Part shown: piece by piece, positions 25,526 to 33,407 of the stretch
How positions within the stretch are numbered: position 1 is the first letter of the stretch
Layout of the letters: every line of letters begins with the position of its first letter
Origin: JBLWXV01 sp048267245
Lineage (GTDB): Bacteria; Bdellovibrionota; Bacteriovoracia; Bacteriovoracales; Bacteriovoracaceae
NCBI GenBank assembly: GCA_048267245.1
Contig: JBLWXV010000001.1
Span: 1,736,001 to 1,800,000 of the forward strand
Direction: 5' to 3'
Length of the DNA: 64,000 nucleotides
Position numbers and translations under genes: made by a program
The notes under the pieces: generated by a model
Told to the model about the DNA's origin: nothing
Database searches by the model: none
What the model saw: the letters and a program-made list of their open reading frames with translations, nothing else

Positions 25526-26739
25526 TAATTCTTCCTTTGAGCGCGGTAGAGCTTAGGGTTGTGTTTGAACTTGCGTGAGAGCGCTAGTGCGCACCACGTG
25601 GCCACAAAGAAGCAAGTGAGGGCATAGGGAAAGTAGGTGATAGGAAAGAGCTCTGTGAGCATTATCGCGCAAGCAAGTGGCGTTCTTGAGGCCGCGGCAA
25701 AAACGGCGCCAAAGCCTAGAGTGGCCATGAACTCTACTGGTACTCCAAAGTGCGTCGCAAGAGTGCTCCCGAGTGTGGCCCCTATAAAAACCAGGGGTGT
25801 AAATTCCCCCCCTTTAAAGCCCACGGCCAGGGTCGCAATGGTGAGAATCATCTTAACCAGAAAGACCTCACTTCCAACTTTTGTTTGAAGTGAGGTGATA
25901 ATCGTCTCTAGGCCTAAGCCCTGATAGAAGCTTGGAGTGAATTGAAAGATTGCTGCGAGTACTACACCCGCTACAAAAATCTTAATTAGGTGATTATATT
26001 TAAGAGACTTATATTGATGCTCGCAAAGGTGAAGGGCACTACAGAAGATAAAAGCGCATACTCCAAAGAGTAGGCCACTCAAAAGGGAGGCCCCAAAGAA
26101 GTGGGCCGACAGAGACAGCGAAGAGAGCTGGGGATACAAGGTGTGGGGAGCGTGCACAAGGTAGGATGTCAATGCGGCCAGAGCGCAGGCCACAATAGTG
26201 GGCAGAGGATTTTTTAGCTCTAGTCCCTTTTCGCGCAAGACTTCGTGACCAAAAACAACTCCAGCAATAGGGGCGCCAATGGCCGCTCCAAAGCCACTGC
26301 CAAGTCCTGCAATGAGTAGGGAGCGACGCTCACTAGAATTTAAGTGAAAGAGGCGCGAAATAAAATCTGAAAGAGCGCCTCCCATTTGGACGGCACTTCC
26401 CTCGCGACCGGCCGAACCACCAAAGAGATGTGTCCAAACAGTCGTAAAGAGAATTAGCGGGGCCATGAGAAAGGGGATGGCGCGCTTTTGTTGGTGAATT
26501 TCATCGAGAATGAGGTTATTGCCCGCTTCGATATCTTTATGAAATTTGCTGTAGATCCAGGCGACGGTGATGCCGGCCAAGGGCAGGAGTAGGTGCAGAT
26601 AACCTAGGCTTTGTCTGGTGTGAGTGACCAGTTCTAAGAGCCACAAAAAAAAGCTACAGAGCAGACCCACGCCGACCCCAAGTAGTATGGAGGCGGGGTA
26701 GATCTTTAAACTTGTAGCTCGCTTTTGTGATTGATCCAA
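25525..26739 (-). CDS. CLC-family anion antiporter, probable fluoride type
   Basis: A 404-residue integral membrane protein of the CLC family. The selectivity loops differ from chloride CLCs: the GSGIP loop is replaced by AGNNLILDEIH, the gating-glutamate loop is GGSAGREGSAVQMGG rather than GREGP, and the third loop is FKGGEFTPLVFIGATLG. These variants (GNNL, GREG(T/S), GGE.TP) resemble CLC-F fluoride/proton antiporters from memory of the family; the ionic specificity is therefore inferred. It lacks cytoplasmic CBS domains. TTG start six bases after phnE, so it is co-transcribed with the phn genes. No fluoride riboswitch was seen upstream. Confidence 0.85.
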   Translation of the reverse strand: MDQSQKRATSLKIYPASILLGVGVGLLCSFFLWLLELVTHTRQSLGYLHLLLPLAGITVAWIYSKFHKDIEAGNNLILDEIHQQKRAIPFLMAPLILFTTVWTHLFGGSAGREGSAVQMGGALSDFISRLFHLNSSERRSLLIAGLGSGFGAAIGAPIAGVVFGHEVLREKGLELKNPLPTIVACALAALTSYLVHAPHTLYPQLSSLSLSAHFFGASLLSGLLFGVCAFIFCSALHLCEHQYKSLKYNHLIKIFVAGVVLAAIFQFTPSFYQGLGLETIITSLQTKVGSEVFLVKMILTIATLAVGFKGGEFTPLVFIGATLGSTLATHFGVPVEFMATLGFGAVFAAASRTPLACAIMLTELFPITYFPYALTCFFVATWCALALSRKFKHNPKLYRAQRKN

Positions 26740-26745
26740 TGAATC

Positions 26746-27828
26746 CTACTTAATGGCCTCTCTGATGCGTGAAGAAGACCAGTCCATTACCCAAACGATA
26801 ATGGCGATAATGATGACGAGCATGCCCACTTGGTTCCACTTGGCCATACCTTGGTACTGCATAAGCTGAGTACCGATACCACCACCACCAACGAGACCAA
26901 TTACTGTGGCCATGCGAACGTTGATATCCCAGCGGTAGATTGTAAATGAGAGGAACGGAAGAACAATTTGTGGAACTACACCAAACCATACAACTTGAAT
27001 TGGGTGAGCTCCTGTTGCAGTAATTGCTTCAAGCGGTCCTTCAGAGATATTTTCAATCTGCTCTGAGTAGAGCTTAGCAAGTGAAGACACTGAGTGAAGG
27101 GCCAGAGCGAGCATCCCTGAGAATGGTCCAATTCCTACCCATACTGAGAAAATAATGGCCCAAATGAGAGGTTCAATAGAGCGCGAGACGTTGAGGAAGA
27201 AGCGAATCACAACGTAAGCAGTCATTCCCACTCTTGAACTTTCCATTAAGTTTCTTGAAGCAAAGAAGCTTAGAAGAAATGCAAAGGGAAGTGAGATTGC
27301 CGTGGCAATAAAGGCCATGAAGATAGTTTCAATCGCTGCAAATAAACCGTCCTGGAAAATGGTAAAGTCAGGGTTTAAAAGCGCTGAGAAAATTCTGCGC
27401 GCGCCATTAAGACCAGCGCTAGAGAAGAATTCAGAGATTGAAAATTGAGTGATGTGAAGGCCAGCTACAAAAGTGATGATAATGACGATGTAGCCAAAGA
27501 TTGTGTAGGGCTGCTTAAAGAGAAGAGCGTTCGGATCTTCTTTGTAGAGCCCCTGAGCAGCGCGACCGATTGATATCTTCGTAAAAAAGAAGAGCATCGC
27601 TATGATGGCGCCAAAGATAAGAGCGTAAGTTGGTTGCATCCAGTTAAAGACTGGGTAGCGCACATTCATGATGAGTTTCTCGTAGATGATCTTGTAAGAG
27701 ATCAAGAGAATATAAGACCAGATAAGTGTGTCGGCGATGGCCGCAATAATGGTGGGCTTGAGGGCGCCACCACCAAATCCTGGTGCTTGAGGCTTCGATT
27801 TAATGAGTGATGATGGAGCTTCGGACAT
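26746..27828 (-). CDS. phnE: PhnE-type ABC permease
   Basis: Inner-membrane permease of a phosphonate/phosphite-type importer. It has about seven hydrophobic segments and the PhnE core: FAAIETIFMAFIATAISLPFAFLLSFFASRNLM, RFFLNVSRSIEPLIWAIIFSVWVGIGPFSGMLALALHS, the EAA-like coupling loop (EAITATGAHPIQVVWFGVVPQ) and GLVGGGGIGTQLMQY at the end. At 360 residues it is longer than the usual 260-280, with two additional membrane segments and a tail at the N-terminus. It follows phnC after 22 bases and precedes the CLC gene. Confidence 0.9.
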   Translation of the reverse strand: MSEAPSSLIKSKPQAPGFGGGALKPTIIAAIADTLIWSYILLISYKIIYEKLIMNVRYPVFNWMQPTYALIFGAIIAMLFFFTKISIGRAAQGLYKEDPNALLFKQPYTIFGYIVIIITFVAGLHITQFSISEFFSSAGLNGARRIFSALLNPDFTIFQDGLFAAIETIFMAFIATAISLPFAFLLSFFASRNLMESSRVGMTAYVVIRFFLNVSRSIEPLIWAIIFSVWVGIGPFSGMLALALHSVSSLAKLYSEQIENISEGPLEAITATGAHPIQVVWFGVVPQIVLPFLSFTIYRWDINVRMATVIGLVGGGGIGTQLMQYQGMAKWNQVGMLVIIIAIIVWVMDWSSSRIREAIK

Positions 27829-27850
27829 AGCTGTATTCCTCTAAATTCAA

Positions 27851-28618
27851 TTAATCAATTGTCACTTCTATGGCCTCTTCGCCATAGATGGTCTTAAACC
27901 AGTTCTCATCAATGTCTTTTGGACTACCTTCATAGATGAGATCTCCACCCTTAAGGGCGATTACGCGGCTGGCGTACTGGCGCACGAGTGAAAGGAAGTG
28001 AAGGTTACAGATAACTGTCACTCCAAGTTCCTCATTAACTTTTTTCAGGTACTGCATCACTGAGTGAGAAGTGGCCGGATCAAGCGATGCTACTGGCTCG
28101 TCGGCAAGTAGGATCTTTGGGTTTTGCATAAGTGCGCGCGCAATGGCCACACGCTGCTGTTGACCACCCGATAGGTTGTCAGCGCGAGCATTTTCTTTGC
28201 CAGTGAGGTTAACGATGTCGATATACTTCTTAGCGCGCTTCTTATCCTCTTCGCTAAAGATGCCAAAGATAGAAGCAATGATACCGGTGTCTGCGAGCTT
28301 GCCAGAAAGCACGTTCGTCATCACGGTCTTTCTCGGGATGAGATTGAAATGTTGGAAGATCATCCCAATGTGTCCGCGAAGGCGTCTAAGGGCGCGCCCG
28401 CGCAGACCTAGGGTCTTTTGTCCCTCAAAGTAGATTTCGCCGTGTGAGGCTTCATGAAGGTGGTTGATACAGCGTAGTAGTGTTGATTTCCCAGAACCTG
28501 AGAGACCAATGACAACGAGAAATTCACCCTTTTTAACATCAAAGCTTACTCCCTTAAGGGCATGGGTGCCGTTGGGATAAACTTTGTTAAGGTTTTCAAC
28601 TTTGAGAATCTGCTCCAC
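27851..28618 (-). CDS. phnC: PhnC-type ABC ATPase
   Basis: ATP-binding subunit for the importer. Walker A GLSGSGKST at residues 38-46, Q-loop MIFQHFNLIPRKTVMTNVLSGK (a PhnC landmark), signature NLSGGQQQRVAIARAL, Walker B ILLADEPVASLDP and the switch His in VICNLHFLSL (VxxNLHQ in PhnC). 255 residues. With phnD and phnE it forms a complete ABC importer; no C-P lyase genes are in the window, so the substrate may be phosphonate, phosphite or phosphate ester. Confidence 0.93.
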   Translation of the reverse strand: MEQILKVENLNKVYPNGTHALKGVSFDVKKGEFLVVIGLSGSGKSTLLRCINHLHEASHGEIYFEGQKTLGLRGRALRRLRGHIGMIFQHFNLIPRKTVMTNVLSGKLADTGIIASIFGIFSEEDKKRAKKYIDIVNLTGKENARADNLSGGQQQRVAIARALMQNPKILLADEPVASLDPATSHSVMQYLKKVNEELGVTVICNLHFLSLVRQYASRVIALKGGDLIYEGSPKDIDENWFKTIYGEEAIEVTID

Positions 28619-28661
28619 TTTTCTATCCTTTGACGATCAATTCTAACGGTTTCCGAGTGAA

Positions 28662-29576
28662 TTACTTATTGAGTAGTTCAGCTGGGTTAACGTTGATTGC
28701 TTCAAGAGTTTTGCGTAGTCCTTCGTAATCTGCATCGGTTGAGTCAACTAGGCCATCCACACTGTAAATATTCTTGAATACAGTTTTACCTTCTTCTGTT
28801 TCCAAGTACTTCTTCACAGCAGAAATAAATTTATTTGTGACGTCCTCTGGAAGACCTTTTCTAAAGACGAACGGGTCGTTGGGGATTTTGTCTGTAATTG
28901 CTACAATCTTGATTTTCTCTTCTACGTCCGGAAATTGTGTAATTACGCGTGAACGGGCATCGCGAATAGTGCCGTCTTCAGCAGGGGCCGAGTAGTAGGC
29001 GGCTCCAGCATCAACCTGACCTTGGTAGATCATGGTAACAACTGAGTCGTGCTTGCCAGCAAAGACGTGCTCGCCAAGTTCAACTCCAGCTTCTTGAATC
29101 ATCTTCTTTGGAAACATATATCCAGATGTTGAAGAGGGATCAGTGAAGGCGAATTTCTTACCTTGAAGGTCTTTTACCTCATTAATCTCGCGGTCTGTGC
29201 GAGCGAGGATGACACCTTGGTAGTAGTCGTGTCCGTAGCGAATCACGCGAAGCTTAGCATCGGCACCATACTTTTCGTGGGCGAGGATATAGCCAAATGA
29301 GTTCATCACACCAATGTCGGCGCGCTCAGAGCCAAAAGCCTCAACCACGGCAACGAATGAAGCAGGGATACCAGTCTTAAAGTAGAGGCCAGTTTCCTTT
29401 TCAAGGTACTTTACGAACTCATCAGAGTTCTGAGTAATTGTGTCAGCGTCAACTGAAGGAGTGAAGTAGAGCTTCACTGGGTTGTCTTGTGAGCCTAGTG
29501 GGGCGTCTTTTTGACAGGCACTGAGGTTTACAAGGGCCACGAGGGCGAGGGTAATAAGACTCAAACGGCGTAACAT
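28662..29576 (-). CDS. phnD: PhnD-type phosphonate-binding lipoprotein
   Basis: Periplasmic substrate-binding protein, lipid-anchored: the signal peptide ends in the lipobox LSAC at residues 18-21. The mature part is a type II binding protein of the PhnD/PtxB class: VKLYFTPSVDADTITQNSDEFVKYLEKETG, GSERADIGVMNSFGYILAHEKYG, DLQGKKFAFTDPSSTSGYMFPKKMI and YQGQVDAGAAYYSAP. It is the first gene of the minus-strand operon phnD-phnC-phnE-CLC-YkgJ, with AAGGAG five bases upstream of ATG. No clear PhoB box was recognised. Confidence 0.93.
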   Translation of the reverse strand: MLRRLSLITLALVALVNLSACQKDAPLGSQDNPVKLYFTPSVDADTITQNSDEFVKYLEKETGLYFKTGIPASFVAVVEAFGSERADIGVMNSFGYILAHEKYGADAKLRVIRYGHDYYQGVILARTDREINEVKDLQGKKFAFTDPSSTSGYMFPKKMIQEAGVELGEHVFAGKHDSVVTMIYQGQVDAGAAYYSAPAEDGTIRDARSRVITQFPDVEEKIKIVAITDKIPNDPFVFRKGLPEDVTNKFISAVKKYLETEEGKTVFKNIYSVDGLVDSTDADYEGLRKTLEAINVNPAELLNK

Positions 29577-29750
29577 AAATACTCCTTAGGGCGGGCCATA
29601 AATTCGTATTAAGAGAATCTTGGGCGAACTAAAAAAATTTGAACTTTCCTATCATAAAGTGAGCTAAATCGTCAGGAAAAAAGGCCTTTTTTGTTCTCTG
29701 CGGGGCATTATCTTCCCCCAATTTTGGCGTATTTCACGCAACCTGATATT

Positions 29751-29778
29751 TTGACGCGATCACCCGAAGAGATTTTAT
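29751..29778 (+). promoter_or_regulatory. Probable sigma-70 promoter for the C25 protease
   Basis: TTGACG (29751-29756), 16-base spacer, TTTTAT (29773-29778), one and two mismatches to the consensus. The rest of the 230-base divergent interval toward phnD (29577-29750) shows no gene; it holds A/T-rich sequence with a plausible TATGAT on the minus strand near 29656. Confidence 0.4.
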
Positions 29779-29808
29779 CGACAACCCAATTGAAGATGAG
29801 GTCTCCCT

Positions 29809-31308
29809 ATGCGCTTACTGTCAGTGCTTTTCTTCGCTCTATGTATGACTGCCAACGCCGAAGTGGTGGTTGAGTCCAGTCGCCAGGGATCACTCATCAT
29901 TCGCGCCGATTTTAAGGCCATGAACCCCATCTATCTCGAGGGCGCACCAGTAGGTAAGCAAGGGGGCATTTTGGTTGAAGGTCACCCCAGCGATTTTGAG
30001 GTGAAGGTCTCAGGATTAGAAAAATCAAATCAAATTCTTAATGATCAAGAGCGCACGCCTTTTATGCCCTGTCGCTGTCCGGGAAATACGGTGAAGTCGC
30101 TGACACAGGTTTCGCCACAGAGCGTGAGCGCCTATGAGTTGCGCTTTCTTGGAGATTTTCGAGGTAAGCCGCTGTCAAAATTGACGCTAAGATCGAGTGC
30201 TTTAAGAGATGAAGTGATCACTCGCTATCAGTCTATGACCGTCGAGCTCTCGCGCCGCGATCAAGCCCGTGCTAAGAGTGTGGATATTAATTCACTCGCA
30301 CTCTCAGACTCCCTTGTCATTGTAACTCCCTCAAAGTGGTTGAGCTCAGTCCAGGAGCTTGCTCGTGTTATTTCAGGTACGGGGGTGAAGGTGAGTGTGA
30401 AGACACTTGAAAACTTTGGCCCAACCTTTTGGGATTTGAAGCGCTCATTTAAATCACTCTACGAACGTGAAAAATTTGGTCACGCTCTTTTGATTGGAGA
30501 CGAAGACAATTTCCCTACGGAATTCGTTCAAACATCTACCGACTTTCAGACGCCTTCTGACCTTCAATACTATCTCATGGGAGATGGTTCTGATCGCATT
30601 CCTGATGTCATGGGTGCGAGGCTTGCGGTGAGGGCACAGGAGCAGATAGATCAATACCGTCAGAAGCTCTCTTTCTATCTCTCCTCAAAGGCGAGTAAGC
30701 ACTCGATTGCCATTGCAAGTGATGAGGGAATGAATCCAACAGATGTAGAGTACGCACGAGCGATGCTTGCCCCTTTGAAGAATCACTATTCACATCAAGT
30801 AACGGAAGTCTTTCAGGCCGACTCTACAACTGGTGCAGATTACTTAGTCAGTAAACTCAATCAAGGGGCCGACCTCGTTAATTACATCGGTCACGGCTCC
30901 GGCCCCTCTTGGCCCAGTCTCTCTGGTAGAGAATTTGATCTTCAAGATATTGAGAATCTTACCGCGGGAAATGGACACTACGTTCTCATTGATGTTGCCT
31001 GCCAGAATGGACGCTTTAGTGATGACGGCCGCTTAGGCGTACACTTTATGAATCAACTCAGTGGCAGTGGGCCTGTTGGAAGTATCGTCTACTACGGTGG
31101 CAGTGTGGATATTAGCTGGCATCCTCCGGCGGTAATGGCGGTTGCCATTAATGAAGATATTGCCACTAATAAAGGGGCGAGCATTGGGGAGCACATCCTT
31201 AGGGGACAGTTAAAGTTAATTGAAAACTACGATGACCTAGAGAGCGCACTGGAAAACTTAGTGTGGTATCATCTTCAAGGTGTGCCCACACTTGTTGCGC
31301 ATTTTTAA
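29809..31308 (+). CDS. Secreted gingipain-like cysteine protease (C25)
   Basis: A 499-residue protein with a signal peptide (LLSVLFFALCMTANA). Its central and C-terminal parts match the gingipain/C25 catalytic region: DNFPTEF, YYLMGDGSDRIPDVMGARLAVRAQEQID (the D..PD...GR.. block), NYIGHGSGPSWPS with catalytic His362 and LIDVACQNGRFSDDG with nucleophile Cys398, 36 residues apart as usual for clan CD. GSIVYYGGSVDISW follows as in the family. The N-terminal ~130 residues form a prodomain-like beta region. It probably acts outside the cytoplasm; no type IX sorting domain is present at the C-terminus. The next gene starts 15 bases downstream. Confidence 0.85.
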   Translation: MRLLSVLFFALCMTANAEVVVESSRQGSLIIRADFKAMNPIYLEGAPVGKQGGILVEGHPSDFEVKVSGLEKSNQILNDQERTPFMPCRCPGNTVKSLTQVSPQSVSAYELRFLGDFRGKPLSKLTLRSSALRDEVITRYQSMTVELSRRDQARAKSVDINSLALSDSLVIVTPSKWLSSVQELARVISGTGVKVSVKTLENFGPTFWDLKRSFKSLYEREKFGHALLIGDEDNFPTEFVQTSTDFQTPSDLQYYLMGDGSDRIPDVMGARLAVRAQEQIDQYRQKLSFYLSSKASKHSIAIASDEGMNPTDVEYARAMLAPLKNHYSHQVTEVFQADSTTGADYLVSKLNQGADLVNYIGHGSGPSWPSLSGREFDLQDIENLTAGNGHYVLIDVACQNGRFSDDGRLGVHFMNQLSGSGPVGSIVYYGGSVDISWHPPAVMAVAINEDIATNKGASIGEHILRGQLKLIENYDDLESALENLVWYHLQGVPTLVAHF

Positions 31309-31323
31309 AAATTGGGAGTAGCA

Positions 31324-31947
31324 ATGTTTAAGCGTAAGGGTAGAGTACTGGCCGGAATTTTTCTCTTGAGCGCGCTCACTTTTATGAGCATGGCCATAGC
31401 GCCGGATCTCTTTGCTCAGAGTTCTCAAAATAATGACTCCGCATCTGACAATTCGGGCGCAGCTAACTCGCCACCTCCCTCCGATGCGGCCCCGAGTCCG
31501 GTGCCAAATAATAATAATAATCCGCCTGATCCCAATGCTCCTGCCCCGCAGTCGGCGGCCGATCGCTTTCAGGCCTTAAGACAAAAGCGCCTTGAAGATG
31601 CTAAGGCCTATCAGCAAGAGCAATTAGAGCGTGAAAAGGCACTTGAAGAGCAGAGAAAATTAGAAGAAGAAAACCGCCTCAACCAACAGCGCCAGCAATA
31701 TGCTTCAGAGAAGGAAGCTTTCCTTGCTCGCTTTAAAAAAGCCGCAAAGCCAACGCCCACACCAACTCCATCGGTGCTCGATGAGCTCGACCAATTGAAT
31801 GCACCAGATGAGGAGGCACCAGCTGAGGGCGCTGAGGCGAGTGATGAGACTCAAGACGCCCAGGAGACCCCAGAAGAGGGTGCTCCTCAAGCCGAGCAGA
31901 CCCAGGAGGGCGGGGCGGAGGTTCAGATCGACCTCAATGGATACTAG
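31324..31947 (+). CDS. Exported Pro/Gln-rich coiled-coil protein
   Basis: 207 residues from the ATG at 31324 (GGGAG seven bases upstream; the TTG at 31312 lies before the ribosome site and is rejected). A signal peptide (VLAGIFLLSALTFMSMAIA) leads into a low-complexity Ser/Pro/Asn segment (PNNNNNPPDPNAP), a charged helix of about 60 residues with heptads (LEDAKAYQQEQLEREKALEEQ), and an acidic Glu/Ala/Thr/Gln tail ending in VQIDLNGY. No family can be named. It is coupled to the C25 protease gene by a 15-base gap; a role in protease secretion or attachment would fit but is untested. Confidence 0.6.
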   Translation: MFKRKGRVLAGIFLLSALTFMSMAIAPDLFAQSSQNNDSASDNSGAANSPPPSDAAPSPVPNNNNNPPDPNAPAPQSAADRFQALRQKRLEDAKAYQQEQLEREKALEEQRKLEEENRLNQQRQQYASEKEAFLARFKKAAKPTPTPTPSVLDELDQLNAPDEEAPAEGAEASDETQDAQETPEEGAPQAEQTQEGGAEVQIDLNGY

Positions 31948-31988
31948 TAAAATCATATAGTTGGGATATGCCAGCGCAGCTTGAAATA

Positions 31989-31997
31989 TGCTATAAT
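31989..31997 (+). promoter_or_regulatory. Extended -10 promoter
   Basis: TGCTATAAT is a perfect extended -10 (TGnTATAAT). No good -35 stands at the right distance, which extended -10 promoters tolerate. It would start RNA near 32004, at the ATG of a short reading frame, with only about 200 bases before a convergent gene. Confidence 0.45.
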
Positions 31998-32002
31998 TGA
32001 GT

Positions 32003-32209
32003 ATGGCACTCAACATAAAGCCCTTCTTTCCCAGGGCCCAGATTATCTTAGTTCCAACCCCAAAAGCACCCGATAGCATGGACGCCAACACCAAAACTGA
32101 TCCAGGTCCCGAGGGCTCATGTTCCCTTAGGACCAACAATTCTCCACGCGATTCACAGGAGAAGAAAGAAAAGCTTAAGCGTCGCCTTTGGGTGTGGGGA
32201 ATCTACTAA
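32003..32209 (+). CDS. Possible small basic protein (68 aa)
   Basis: A doubtful gene. The frame runs from ATG at 32003 (TTG at 31997 is also in frame) and ends in a basic helix (QEKKEKLKRRLWVWGIY). There is no ribosome site, and the middle is low complexity. The perfect extended -10 just before it implies either a leaderless message or a small RNA. Its last four bases overlap the facing gene. Confidence 0.3.
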   Translation: MALNIKPFFPRAQIILVPTPKAPDSMDANTKTDPGPEGSCSLRTNNSPRDSQEKKEKLKRRLWVWGIY

Positions 32210-32844
32210 TAAAATTGGCCAGGGCCCTGGGCCTTTAGGGTGAGTTCGGCCAGATACTCAATCTTCTCATTGACGTCGCTCAACTCAAGAATGCGCTCTT
32301 TTACGGCCTTTCGTGGGATCATTAATTCGCAGTAATAGGCAATGAGTCTAGTGGGTGAGTGAAGCTCACTTCTCACGCGCTCGCGCTCCTTTGGATGGGC
32401 CACGAGGCGATCGAGTTTTTGAAGGAATATCGAGCGCATCCTCTGATACATAAATTGATAGTGAGGCGAGAGCTTTCTGTTTTCCTCGCGAATGCTTGCT
32501 CTGGCCAGCAAGTACTTGGTCTCGCTCGGCACGACCTCTTCAAGGATCAGACTGTACTCACCAGTTAAAATGATTAGCAGGGTACCGTCGCTCTCGCGCT
32601 TGAGGAGAATGGGAATTCCCGCTCCACAGAGGCGATCAACAAAGGGGTAGTGCTCGTGTTCGATGGGCAAGAGCCCGTGCTTGGTCTGAATATTTGAGCT
32701 AAGTCCTTGGCACAAGGCAATTGGACGCCCAGTTTCAAGCGAGGTCTCCACCATCTCCACATACCTGGGCTCAAAGATATTGAGCGGCCGATTTGTGCCG
32801 GGCAGGTGAATCATATTTGAAAGGGGAAAGAGTGCGACTTCCAT
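32206..32844 (-). CDS. Stand-alone Lon N-terminal (substrate-binding) domain protein
   Basis: 212 residues consisting of just the LON substrate-binding domain: FPLSNMIHLPGTNRPLNIFEPRYVEMVETSL, with the characteristic LPG...L.IFEPRY block, IPILLKRESDGTLLIILTGEYSLILEEVV and a helical C-terminal part (YQFMYQRMRSIFLQKL; LIAYYCELMIPRKAVKERILELSDVNEKIEYL). No AAA or protease domain follows. Stand-alone LON-domain proteins are widespread and uncharacterised; they may bind unfolded substrates. The gene ends convergently with the short frame before it. Confidence 0.9.
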   Translation of the reverse strand: MEVALFPLSNMIHLPGTNRPLNIFEPRYVEMVETSLETGRPIALCQGLSSNIQTKHGLLPIEHEHYPFVDRLCGAGIPILLKRESDGTLLIILTGEYSLILEEVVPSETKYLLARASIREENRKLSPHYQFMYQRMRSIFLQKLDRLVAHPKERERVRSELHSPTRLIAYYCELMIPRKAVKERILELSDVNEKIEYLAELTLKAQGPGQFY

Positions 32845-32951
32845 AGAGGCATATGGCTAACAAATTCGGCGCCTGGCTACAAGGGCAGGGGCTATTTTAA
32901 TTGTGACGCGTGGGGTCGGGCGTCAAATCAGATATTTAATACAATAGGAAT

Positions 32952-33407
32952 ATGAACAAAATTATCACCCCCCTTATTTATCTCCTCCTCTCGTGCCCTC
33001 TGTTGGCGCAGATTAACCCGAATGCTTCTTCAGAAGACGTTGAAGGGCTTGGAAAGGTAGAGCGCATTCAGCGCTTAGAAAAAATTGTGAACGATCTACA
33101 AAGCGAAGTGAAGAAGCTCGCTGCTGGCCCAGGTGCGGCGGCGGGAGGCTCTGGGGCCTCTAAGTCGACCTATGTTCAATTTAGTGACCTCCTCCAGGTA
33201 AAGACTGAACTCACTGGGTCGCTTGAAAGGGAAGTGGGGCAGATGAAAATTTCTCTGTCTCGTTCAAAGCAGTCGATTGATAAAATTGAAAGTTCACTTG
33301 AGAGATTAAAGGAGAGCTCGGTAAAGGATATAGAGTTTAAACTCACTGCGCTTCAAAAGAGCTTTGAAGCGCTAGAGAATTCTTTGCGTGAGCAAACTTC
33401 TAATTAA
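32952..33407 (+). CDS. Exported coiled-coil protein (151 aa)
   Basis: Signal peptide (LIYLLLSCPLLA, cleavage near residue 19-20), then a coiled coil (VERIQRLEKIVNDLQSEVKKLAAG), a Gly/Ala/Ser linker and a second long coiled coil (LEREVGQMKISLSRSKQSIDKIESSLERLK) to the end. The arrangement resembles the N-terminal trimerisation part of CpoB/YbgF, but no TPR domain follows, so it is not that protein. A Pal/Tol link is not supported. It converges on the next gene, overlapping by eight bases. Confidence 0.55.
   Translation: MNKIITPLIYLLLSCPLLAQINPNASSEDVEGLGKVERIQRLEKIVNDLQSEVKKLAAGPGAAAGGSGASKSTYVQFSDLLQVKTELTGSLEREVGQMKISLSRSKQSIDKIESSLERLKESSVKDIEFKLTALQKSFEALENSLREQTSN

Noticed and set aside
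26680..26760. Fluoride riboswitch before the CLC gene
   Set aside because: The intergenic space is six bases and no pseudoknot-like conserved sequence was seen there or before phnD.
31705..32139. 144-codon frame on the minus strand near the C25 operon
   Set aside because: Overlaps the tail of the coiled-coil protein and the extended -10 region; no start signals, and its Leu-rich composition comes from Glu-rich codons on the other strand.
32952..33407. CpoB/YbgF
   Set aside because: The coiled coil is similar, but the TPR domain and the neighbouring tol-pal genes are missing.
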